From assembly GCA_018697195.1 (NCBI GenBank), contig CM031857.1:53527673-53591672 (forward strand): 64,000 nt of DNA. Reading direction: 5' to 3'. The stretch comes from Certhia americana. Taxonomy: Eukaryota > Chordata > Aves > Passeriformes > Certhiidae. Position numbers and translations under genes: made by a program. Below the pieces are notes generated by a model, which worked only from the letters and a program-made list of their open reading frames with translations, made no database searches and was not told the DNA's origin. The first letter of the stretch is position 1. Each line of letters opens with the position of its first letter. Below are positions 12,598 to 23,339 of this stretch, piece by piece.

Positions 12598-15500
12598 TAA
12601 GAAAAACAGAAATTAATAAATGTAATAGAAAAGCAATAGTTGATAGATTTTAAAGGGTTTTTTTTAAAATTTAGTATGTTGAAAAGGAGAACCTGTTTCC
12701 ATGTCTTAATAACTTTACATTATATAGCTTGTTTGTATTGTACAGTTATTGTTGTTTGGAGAGGGACTGTCACATTTTCTTTTCTCACTAATGATTCTAT
12801 ATACTTCAAGTTTTAGAAACTTTAGCTATAATAATAGGATAATCTTTTCTGAATTTATTAGTGTAATAATCTAAGTCTGCATTTATTGGAGAACTTGAAA
12901 ATATTTATCTTTTTTAATAATTTTTTCTATTCTGGAAAGCTGATAGAAATTGTTTTTAATATTCATATAGAAACCGAAGATTATATTTTAAGACAGATAT
13001 GGCTTACTTTTTGATGGATCCATTCTATTTAGTTTTAATTTTTTTTGTGATAAAATTGGGGGGAAAGAACATTTTAATTACTACTATAATGAAATATAAA
13101 ACTTGCTTTGTAGAACTTAGAAAATAGCTTCTTCGTTTTTCTTAATTTTGTATGTGTCCTTTCAAGCAGAAAGAATGCTGGTACAGATTGAAAGTGTTCA
13201 CACAGTTTTTCTTCCTGTGTGCTTGCCAAAGGTGCAGAGAAGACAGATTTTTAAAAGTTGTGTGCATGCTATACCAGTGCATTCAAGAGGGATCTGGAAA
13301 GCTTTTCTGAAATGCAACTTTTACAAACTCTGCTAGAATTTGGAGCTTGTTACACTTTACAAGTTCCCTGTAAAGTGTTTCATATAGCAATCTAGTTAAT
13401 GCATCAACTTCTGACAGAACACATTTTAGAAACTGGGAAAAGAGGTGGAAGGGGTCAGTCTTACTCAGTTTTATTTTTAAGCTACAGTTGATTCTAAAAT
13501 ACACTGATAATATACCAAACCATATATTGATAAACTTCGTGTGCTGTGTCTGCTTCCCATAGTTATGCCTTTTTTAGCTAGCAAGCTATAAAAATTGACA
13601 TATTGTACCTGTTCAAATCAGAACTGGCTACCTTTGCTACCTACCAGAACTGCTACCTTTCACAGAAATCCACTGCATTCTGTTTGCTATTCATCACTCC
13701 AGTAGAAGCATCAATATTGCAGAACCAAGTAACAGTCTTCACTTTGGTTTGTCTTCCTGAGTGCAATAGGCAGGGGGAGGGGGGACTGCACCTCATACAA
13801 ATTAATACATGAGTCAAACTAGTATAAGCAGTAGTTGGAGTCTTAGGTTAAGTAAAAAGGATGTAAAACAGCATTTGATGCTGAGAGTCCTTAACTGCCC
13901 TTCTAAATTTCCAGGTATTTTTATACTTCTGAAATTCTCAATGGTTTTACTTCCTGGTTTTTATTTTTAGCTGTCTTTGTTATTTCATGTTTATCTTATG
14001 CAGTAGTTCTCCAGCTAGTCTAAATCTGTTTGTTCATGATCCTTGGAGAGATGGCTGGACACATGATATAGATTCTCCAAATTTAGTAGCAATAAATTTC
14101 AGTAATCAGTAGTCATCTGCTTTACTTTCGTTATTAATACTTCACATTGCAAAAAACGTAGTTCTCCCAGTCTTTTGCCATGGTTATATGGGAGTATTGT
14201 TGACATAATCAGGAAATAGTGAACACGCAATTTTTATTATTTTTTTTTATGTCAAAGTTTATGCTACCAAAACTCTAAATTAATGCTAGTTGTCTCTGTT
14301 CAAATATTCATCTTTTTGTCCAGAGAATTATTTAAAGCATTATTCGTGGTTTGGTTTTTTGTTTGTTTGTTTTTGTTTGTTTGGGGTTTTTTTTACACAA
14401 CTTTATAATCTCAGAAATATTCAGCTGCTTGCTAGAAGATATGGGAGGAGAGTGTGTATAAGCTTGGTTCTGGAATACTGCACCTCTTTGAGGTAAAGTG
14501 AGGCAAATTTATTGCTGTGTTAGATTTATTTAATTTTTTTAAAAAAGCAACAAAGATACTAGTTTAGAGACAGATTTTATTTATTTATTTATTTTATTTT
14601 TTCTTTTTTGAATTGCAGTCTTAAACAGTAATTAAAAATCTCACTGTTACTTCAGGAGAAGAGCAATCAAGGTATATTGTTTATTCTCTTAATTCTTCTT
14701 CCTCTGACCAGAAAGTAAACTCAATTAAGTTGAGTGAATTAACTGAGTGTTGTAGGTTATGCCTGAACCAAATAATAATGGAATAGTAGCCAAAAGTACA
14801 TTGATACCTTTAAAGTTAATGTTCTGAAATATTTCTGTGGAATCTTTTCTTATTTTAAAAAATACATGCATATCACTTTAAAGGCTGCTGACACCACAAA
14901 TTAGATGGAAAGATGGTTCCTTAACAAAGAAATAAGAAGACAGGAGTAAAATAATATACTTCTAAATCTTAGATTTAAGAATGAACAAGAGTTATAAATT
15001 CTAGTATGTTTGCAGTATAAATACTACAGTGTTGAGTAAGCATATGACAAAAATAAAATGAAACTATTGTTTTAACTTGGAGGGAGTGGTGTAAACAGTG
15101 TATGAGAAAGATACAGCTACATACACTTTTAGATCTTAAAATCTTAAGAGAATGGAAGTTTTCAGATTTCTTGGTAGTGAACAGTGAGATTTATTTCTAA
15201 TTCTGTCTTTTTCTCAGATCAATTCAATAGAACCCTGAAAGTATTTTCCAGTGTTGAACTGCCATTGTGTTCATTCATATTTAGTGGTGTGTTAGAGGCA
15301 CAGAACTGTGAGAGGAGAGCTTGGCAAAATCACCCGCAGTTGTCCAAAAAGCTACACTGCAACGTGTCCTGTCTAATATAGCAGTAACTTACTCCATTAA
15401 TGGAATGCACAGAGCAGGACACACTTCATGCTGTGTCAAAGATGCCCCACTTCGTGCTGTGCCATCTCAGTGCAAACCCTGTCTCATTTCTGGTTAAACT

Positions 15501-16006
15501 AAGCTAACCTGGGAAAACTGTGTTATGGACGTGTAATTGCTGATGTCAGGGCTGTGGAGGAGAGTAGCACTGGTGAACAAATGTAATGCTTTTAGACCGT
15601 GGAACACTTCAGTCTTTCAGGTTCATGTTCAGTTTTCTAATTTTAATCTGAAATAAGGTTGGGAAAGGGTTCACAATGAACAGTGAAGCAATAGCCCTGC
15701 TTTCATATTGGATCTGTGTTTTGCATTAATGAGTAAGGAACAAAAGCAATGGAGTGTGGTTGTGAGCAATGGTGTATAACTGTTGATGAGGAAGAGGTTT
15801 TGGCCAAGAAGTATCAAGAGAGTGCTTTTTTTGTATGACCAAAAGGCAAAAGGTAAATGTTTAATTTTGCATCATGTTCTTGGGTATTAGAGGCAACATA
15901 CAGTGTTTAATACAAAGGCCTTGGTGTGTTTTACTCCAAGTCACTGACCTGTCAGTCAGATTGCAGGCCTAGTGGTACCTTCTGGATATAATATGTTACA
16001 TAGAGG

Positions 16007-16068
16007 TTTAAGGAGCTTATTAGTAGTTATAGTAGCATTTAAGGAGCTTATTAGTATGTATAGTAGCC
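16007..16068. repeat. 31-bp tandem duplication
   Basis: Two adjacent copies of a 31-bp unit starting TTTAAGGAGCTTATTAGTA, at 16,007-16,037 and 16,038-16,068. They differ at only a few positions near the end of the unit. It looks like a simple slippage duplication and I see no function. Confidence 0.85.
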
Positions 16069-18867
16069 AGAAATTGACTTGTAGCTGGTTTTCATAGGGT
16101 CAGAAAAGATTGAGTTTGGCTTGGTGTTGTCATAAACTCTTAACTATAAACAATAAAACCCGAAAATTATATTTTATATTGGGCTTGGTCTTTGATAAAA
16201 CAACTAAGAAATACTAAAATCAAGGAAAGGCTCCTTCATTGCTTGGGAACTCTCCAATTGCTAAAACAAGCACAAATACTTATGCACATGCACTATTTTT
16301 TTTTTTTTTTTTTTTTTTCTTTTTTTTTTTTCTTTTTTTTTTATTTTTTAACAATTCCAGTTTTTTTTTTCAAAGAGCATTCTTGATTTGTGTATGTGAG
16401 CTGCTTCTGTGGAATTTCAGTTTTGCATCTTCAGAATCTTTCTTCCTCAGCAGAGCTATTGCTTTTAGGGACTTAGGAAATATAATGGAGCTGCTTGTTT
16501 ACATGATTCCCAGCTTTTATTGAGGGGTTCTTTGTATCTCATCCATAGACTTAAGACAGAAGGATGGAGATAGGAGAAGCACTCTTGGTAACAACTATAT
16601 TGATTTAATGACCAAAACATAATGGTACACAGCTTTGTGCAGACACTCCTGGATTTCAGTAGATTCCTGGCTCAGCTATCAGTACACTTCTTATCTTAGA
16701 CTTCCTCCTTTCATCCTTTTCCTGTTCCACAATCCCTTCTCTCACATACACTGCCTTCAATTTTATGTGATAATTCACTTATTCTCCTTGCAGATTATAT
16801 CTATTTTAATAGTGTAGAAAACATAGTCACATTGTGTTGAATTTTGGGTTGGTTGATTGGTTGTTTTTTTGGGGGGCATTTTGTAGTAAAGTTTAAAAAA
16901 AAACCAAAACAGAGCAACAAAACATGTTCCAAAATCATTAAAAAAAACCCCAAACAAATTAAAAGGAAAAACTCAGACCAGAATCCTGTAATTCATGCAA
17001 GGTTTTGTGTTCGTGTTTTGTATGGGTGGGTGGAATTACCTGCAAGTTTTCTTACTAATGTACTTGCTGTAAAAATGGCATAATAGTTCTGCCAAGTCTT
17101 CATTTCATGGTTTGTATGGTTTACTTTTAGAGGGATTTAGTTATGCAACAGGAAAAAAACCCTCCATACTTAAACTAGAACCTGAAATCAACCAGGCAAT
17201 TGAAAGAATAGTATCAGTTAAACACATGGAGTTTCAAATGAAGAATTTGGCCTGACTGTAAAAATGAGAAATGCACTTCCAAAGGTATTAAATATTGCAG
17301 TTGTCTTATTTAAATCATTTTCTTTCAATCTTTTAAGGTAAATCTGCAAGTACAAAGGAGTGCTTTTCCTTGCTAGAGAAAATGTTTCATACTCTTTTTC
17401 CAGAAAAGTTGAAGTAAATCTCTTACTGCTGGCTAGCATTTTTGCTCACATCTATCTTTATCTATGCCTTCCACATTACATATGTATATAAATATATATA
17501 CACACATACACATATATGGTGGAGATTTTGTCTTTACTTTTTCTTCTTTTGGTTTATGCCTAGCACAGTTTCTTCAGGGGGGAGGCCAACTATCAAAACA
17601 TACGTTTACAATATAGGTTTATTTTGACTTTGCACTCCTGCTTTAATTCACCATGGTAAGTTGGGTAAGTTGTACCTATTTTAGCTGTCTGGTTTAAAAA
17701 ACAAACATGTAGTAAGAGGTGGGATGGGGATAAGGGTAAATATAGCTGTGCATGTATAAAATATACTGGAAATGGATCTTTGAAGCAGTTCCTAAAGTTA
17801 GCATTTCTACCTGGATAAACTATATAAAAAGTGTTGCTGCTGTTACCTGTAAATTTACACTGGCAGTCTCATTTAATTTGGCACATTTGTGGCAATGGAA
17901 TCCTCTAGCAGATATTGCCTGCTGTGTTACTGTAGGAACAAAAATAGGAAGGGAGAAAAGAAAAACTCCCCAATCCTTCCCCCACATGGCCTGCCAAATC
18001 TCTTTTTGTGCTTCCAGATAACCCTGTTAATTTCCAGAAGTTGTCTGTCATGACCTGACTAGAAGGCATATTGCAGTGGAAGTGGTGTGCTTGGGTCCAT
18101 GCTGTGTAAGTAGCTTTTGTCGTAACAGTTTAGTATAAAAACTTTAAATAAAGCATAATTAATTTTATCTAGGGAATCAGTAAAAGGACTGCACACACTT
18201 AAACCTCCGGCATTCTTTAGTCTAAGAAAATGATACCTAGTAGGGACATGTACTCCACATCTCTTTACTTCAAGTAAAGTGGCATGGTCATCTAGGCTGG
18301 GGGCAGATGAACTCCTGCTCATAATAACAGATAAGTTACTGTTCTTGCTAACAACTCTGGTGGATTTTTAAATTTTTTTTTCCTCTGAAATTAATTAAGA
18401 CTCTTTTGAGTCTGTCTGCCCCAAAATTGCAGTAAGGGTAAGCTGCAGAGCTAACAAATGACTTGAGGATTGATAGAGTAGTTGACAGAAGCTTATTTTG
18501 AAATTAGCTCTTACTCTCTTACTTACGAAAGTTGTTGGGGTTTTCTTTTCACATCCAAGTTTCCAGATGACAAAACGTTAGATTGGAGAATAACCCAGAT
18601 TTTTTTTGTTTTCTCTTGAAATGAATGTCTTCATAATCTTTAGTTCCTCTAATCAGACACCATTAAGGTATTATTATGCACAGGTGACAATAAAGTCTAG
18701 AGCTCCACTGTAAATAAACAGTCAGCTTGGCAACGGACAGATGTTTTCTAAACATTTTGTATTTCATTAATACAACTGATGTTACTACATGAAAGCTAAA
18801 GTTCAATAAGAAAATTCTGCATTGGGCTCTGAGAGTATGTTTGTGTGTCCTTGAAGCATGGTAGACA

Positions 18868-18950
18868 CCTTGGCATAACGTAGCAGCACATAATGGTTTG
18901 TGGGTTTTGAAAAGGTGCAGGCCATATTGTGCTGCCTCAAAAATACAAGG
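18868..18950 (+). ncRNA. MIR15A: microRNA precursor miR-15a
   Basis: The 83-nt hairpin matches the vertebrate mir-15a precursor almost base for base. The 5p mature region is 18,881-18,902 and carries the miR-15/16 family seed AGCAGCA. The 3p region is 18,918-18,939, and the terminal loop differs from the human one as I recall it at a single base. Base differences are otherwise confined to the lower 5' stem. The family represses cell-cycle and survival genes such as BCL2 and CCND1 in mammals. miR-16-1 follows with its 5p start 137 nt downstream on the same strand, the conserved bicistronic spacing, so both should come from one primary transcript, the DLEU2 RNA in human. Strand is opposite to TRIM13 and KCNRG, as in human. 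Confidence 0.97.
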
Positions 18951-19004
18951 ATTTCATCACCCTGAAGAGACACACTATGAATTAGTCAATCTTGTGATGC
19001 TGAT

Positions 19005-19091
19005 GTCTGTCATACTTTAGCAGCACGTAAATATTGGTGTTAAGACTGTAAATATCTCCAGTATTAACTGTGCTGCTGAAGTAAGGCTAGC
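19005..19091 (+). ncRNA. MIR16-1: microRNA precursor miR-16-1
   Basis: This hairpin of about 87 nt matches the vertebrate mir-16-1 precursor. The 5p mature region is 19,018-19,039 and begins TAGCAGCACG. It ends in GGTG, as I recall for the chicken mature form, where human has GGCG. The 3p region is 19,058-19,079, and the two arms pair across a loop centred near 19,048. It shares its seed with miR-15a and should repress an overlapping target set. It lies in the same putative DLEU2 intron, 55 nt after the end of the mir-15a precursor. Precursor ends are set by comparison with the human hairpin and are approximate. Confidence 0.97.
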
Positions 19092-19684
19092 CACTTCTGC
19101 ACGCGAGTCATGGAACAGGACATTGCATGTGTTTCCTATGCCTTTTTGTTGTTATAAATTTATATTTTGTTTGTATATGAACACTTTCTTAGCTTTTTTT
19201 GTATTTTCATTTATTTAGAAACTATTTCTAGAGCTTCATAGTATCTGATGGTAAATATAGAGTAGACATATATAATTTTGCTTTGGTTTATGTGAAAACT
19301 GAACTTTTTAAAGGAGCCTTCTCAAGCTACACCTGTCTAACAATGCTTTGGTAAGTGAGTTTGTTTATATATTTTAAAATGATAAAAATTATGTTACTTT
19401 AATTGTCACCACGTTTCTTTATTAAAACTCTTAAATTTTTGTTCATTTTTACCACCTTTTCTAAATTAGTGGAACTGGGAAGTTTTTGGTCATGCTTTTA
19501 GCAAAGAGAACTCATAACGAAAAGGTGCCTTCCAATTTTTTTAACAAAACTTATTAACCACTTCATTTCTTAAACCACTGGGCTATGGACAGGTAACAGT
19601 TTTATGGTTAGAAGTTTAATCTGTGTATCTGACTATGAAATTATTAATTTTTTCTTATCTTCTAGTAAGATTTTTCTCTTGCAG

Positions 19685-19779
19685 GAGAATCTTTCATTGA
19701 GATGATTGAAATTGCCGCAGTGAGAATGGAAATTACTTGGGCTCCTTTCCTTTTAAAAGCTGCATGCAAGAACTGTGTG
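19685..19779 (+). ncRNA. DLEU2: Candidate DLEU2 exon downstream of the microRNA intron
   Basis: A 95-bp segment is bounded by a strong acceptor (pyrimidine-rich TTTTTCTCTTGCAG ending at 19,684) and a consensus donor (GTG, then GTGAGT from 19,780). It starts about 0.6 kb after miR-16-1 on the same strand. In human the two microRNAs are reported to lie between exons 2 and 5 of LEU2/DLEU2, so an exon just downstream is expected. One frame stays open across all 31 codons, but the family is noncoding and this may be chance. The call rests on splice signals and position; I could not compare it with known DLEU2 transcripts. Confidence 0.5.
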
Positions 19780-21800
19780 GTGAGTCAAATGTAGACTAAT
19801 GGTTATGTAAATGTCACTAATTTTAGATACAGATCTGAAAGTGTGTTTCCTTTTAAGATTTTATTTTCTTCACTATCATGACTCAGTATCACTTGCTAAT
19901 CTAATTTTATTAGCCCGTTGTATTATATCATTTAAAATACACATACCTTATTCAAAGAGGTGTTCATAGAGTCAAGTTAATATATTATCTAGATGTTTTA
20001 AAAGGAGGAACAAAGCTTATCTACACTCAAGATTTGTTTTGATTTTAGCCTTCATAGGCCTGCTATTGGTGCAATTGCACAGGTACAAACATGATGTAGG
20101 TGAATATGAATCCAAGTTGTTATAATTCATAAGTTTGCATTATTTGACTATAATTCAGAATTTCTGACTGGTAAAAATCACACTCTTGTCTGCTACTGCT
20201 ATGGATTTGGACTGGCAAAATTACTAATGGCTAAAATTTCTGATTTCGTTCAGACCTGAGCAGTTCTCAATAGCACAGCAATGCAGAATTAGATAGCCTA
20301 CAGCTTTTCAAAAAGAACACTTGTATGCACATTTACCTACTACATTTCTCTTAGGATATGTGACCAAAATGAGGCTGACTACTTAGAAAAAATATCCTAT
20401 CTGGCTCAAAGTTGGATAGCTTTCTCACTGAGTTTCTTCAAGTAGAACTATGTAACTGCTAAACATTAAAGACCTGCACACACACTACTGCCATTTGAAG
20501 ACTTAGAAATGCTTGGAAAGACCTTAAAGATCACTGATTTTTTTTTCAGCATGCAGCACACCGGTGCTTGCAGCAGGCCATCCATCCAGTTGCTCTTGTA
20601 GATCTAGTATTTTAATGTACCCAGAATTTTTCCCAGGGACTTCTATGAGTAGATGTGAATCTAAAGAGCTGATCAGAGACTTGAAAGTATACAAGAAGTA
20701 AGTGTAATTGCATGACTTTCTCAAAGTCCAGTGGCCACACTGTTTGTTCCTGACTACTTCATTGTGCTGGTGTTGGCCTTTGTGCAAGGAGTGAAACAGA
20801 CTGTGCTTCCTTCTGGTTTACCATACAAACTCCTATCACTGGCACAAGGGCAGGAAATAGCAGGGAGCAGGAAGAAGCAGAAGGGCAAAGGTTGGAGCGC
20901 CTCGTTCGGTGGCCCTAGCAGCTTAGAATAGTTCAGTGACATGGTGAAAACACAGCTTGAGCATTTGCAGAACCAGAGTTCAACTGAGGAACCAAAGTTC
21001 CTGTCTGGATTAAGAAAACTACTTCAAGTGATTATGAAGGCCTACTGAAATGATTCAGCTCCTAAACCTTTGAAAAGGATGTTACATTTCTGCCATGGTT
21101 CACAGGTGGCTTAATATTAGTAGCTATATTTTCCAGAGGTTTGCCTGTATGGGTGGTGCTGAGACTGTGGCTGGATAGAACTCACTTTGTGTTGCAGCTC
21201 TGGGGTCCTAAGGACTGTGCCTGATGTAAGAAAGGAAGGCTCACTGTTTTCAGTTCAGGTGCTTATTTTCTCCTAGGCTTAGGAACTGTATGGGAAAAAG
21301 ATGCTTAATTCATATAAAAAAAGGCAAGAAAAGATAGGCCTGCTTGAAAATAAACTGAGACTAATAGCTGTATGTGTTAGGAGCACATCTAAAAATGTTA
21401 AAAGGTTAGAGCGGAGAACAGATACAGGAAGGAGAGATCTGATGAACTGGAAAATCAGAAGGATTGAAATACATTGGGAAAAGAGTTGGGGGTTTGTTTA
21501 TTTATTGAAAATGGAAGAAGCATCAGCCTGACAAGAAGGGATCTGGCTTGAGGCACAGAGAACGAGTCAGGTGTAAGAAAAGGGGTTTGCACTCCTCAGA
21601 TGATTCCTAACATTCACCAGAGTGCTCTGCACTTCTGATCCAGAGGGGAATGCAGACTGTTGAATAGGTAGCTTTTGCTGTCATATGGGAAATCACTGTC
21701 AATTTCATCCCCCTTGTCATATTCCACAGAGAACAGGGCAAGACTATTGGTATCCTCAGCTATTTCATGGATTTTGGTCCTGAAAAGAATTTGCAAAGTA

Positions 21801-22155
21801 AGAGTAGTTGAGGTTGTAAGGGACATCTCTAGTTCAAACAGGGTAATTTCTTTAAGGCTATGTCAAGTCAATTTTGAATATATTCGAGGATGGAGACTGC
21901 AATCTCTCCTGTTCAGCTAGAATTTCATGCACTTCATTTGTTACCTGTTACCTCTTTTCTTGTCTCTGGACACAACCAAGAAGAACCTGGCTATGTCTTC
22001 TTTACTCTCCCGTACCCCCACCAGCAGGCATTTAGAAACACTGCTGAGATCACACAAACACAAGCCTTTTCTTCTCCAGGCTGGAGTCTCTGCTCACTCA
22101 GCCTTTCTTCATGTGAAAGATTCTTCAGTTCTCTCATCGTCTTTGTAGAAGTAAA
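21801..22155 (-). mobile_element. Truncated CR1-type LINE copy
   Basis: Read on the - strand, this segment follows the 3' part of avian CR1 elements. It includes the block giving 'CTTCTCCAGGCTGGAG', the 'CTCAGCCTTTCTTCATG' block near 22,100 and the 'GAGGTTGTAAGGGACATCTCTAG' area near 21,810 that sits close to the CR1 3' end. It is diverged and 5'-truncated, with no reverse transcriptase frame. The 131-residue frame running through it is a by-product of the repeat. Confidence 0.75.
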
Positions 22156-23307
22156 TAAAATGCTTCATCCAATAAGAGGAATTAGAATTCAAAGGAGGAA
22201 ATGTTTTTTGGAGGAAAAAAAAAAGCACAAGCTAATAACTGCAAAAAGAACAAGAAGATCACAAAATGAAACATTAAGAAGTTAGATAACTCCTGCTTTA
22301 AGATTCTGCAATCTTCATTTGCCCCCTTGTGTCAGTATACTATGAAGCAATATTTGCGATCACACAGAATGTTTAATCTATTGATACCAGCCTGTTGTGG
22401 TGCTGGGCCAGGGAAGATGTTGTGGGCTGTGCAAGCAAGAAGACTGATATTGCTATAGATGATGCAGAAATTAGTAAAATTTCTGTAGACAATGGAACAA
22501 ACGGTTGCAAGTAGAGGAAACCATGTCTTCATGGTTATATCAAGTAAGAATTCATAAGAATTGGATGTGATGTTTATTTCTTTGCCTTTATTCTCACGTG
22601 ATGCTGGACAAGTAATCATGCCGTTGTTTCTGTAGTGCGTATATTGTGCTTTACTTTAGAGGTGTCTGATTTAAGACTCCCATGACTGAAAGAAACACTG
22701 GTAGTTCACATTGGTAGCTGAGCTTCTTAGGAGTTGTCATTTGAATTAAAATACTGTGTAAAGTTATGTCTGCTGATAGTCTCATATCTTCTTAAAGGGA
22801 ACTTCAAGCTGTTGCACACTATGATAGTTTTTACACCTCTGCTCACATTTAAAATAGGGGTAATGGATGCATACCTTGAAGGACTGTTGGCTACTTTTGT
22901 TTAGTAGGTGTACTACAGTAATTCATTTCCTCCTGGAATTTTCTATAGCATATTTTCTATATTTTCTATTTATTAATTCTGATTTTGGAGGAAGAGGTGT
23001 GAGTACTGTGCATCTTTTAAAGCTCAGGCTGGGAAGCACTTTCCATGCTGTTTATTTGTGGTCTATTTCTGCAGTTCTGTGAACTCAAAAAAAACCTGAT
23101 TTGTGTCCTGTCTTGTTACACACTCATTTTGCAAATATAACTCATTATTAAACACTTGTGTGTGCCATTTTTTGCTTGTCATCTTTGTAAGTAACATCAC
23201 CAACATTCTGCAAACTCTTCTATATACTAAAGGTAATGTATATGTTTGAACTTCAGCATATTTGACAATAAATTTACCTGCGAAGATCTATTTTCCAGAA
23301 AGAATGA

Positions 23308-23339
23308 ACTAGTTAAATTGTGATTACAATTTAACTAGT
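23308..23339. repeat. Perfect 14-bp inverted repeat with 4-nt loop
   Basis: The arms at 23,308-23,321 and 23,326-23,339 are exact reverse complements (ACTAGTTAAATTGT and ACAATTTAACTAGT) with GATT between them. A further self-complementary AATTACAATTGTAATT lies directly downstream. The arms are AT-rich and could be a cruciform or the relic of a small inverted-repeat transposon. No function is evident. Confidence 0.9.

Larger units (their letters stand above)
8419..18867. other. Noncoding stretch upstream of the miR-15a/16-1 cluster
   Basis: I recognise no protein-coding gene or RNA gene here. The stretch is AT-rich, with T-rich tracts near 9,980-10,018 and 16,290-16,342, a G-rich tract at 12,535-12,597, a TATT-type run near 14,577-14,600 and a 31-bp direct duplication at 16,007-16,068. 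It is on the upstream side of the microRNA pair in the transcribed (+) direction, so it is probably host-gene intron. Confidence 0.4.

Noticed and set aside
21890..22285. A 131-residue + strand frame
   Set aside because: It runs through a CR1 fragment in antisense and is explained by the repeat.
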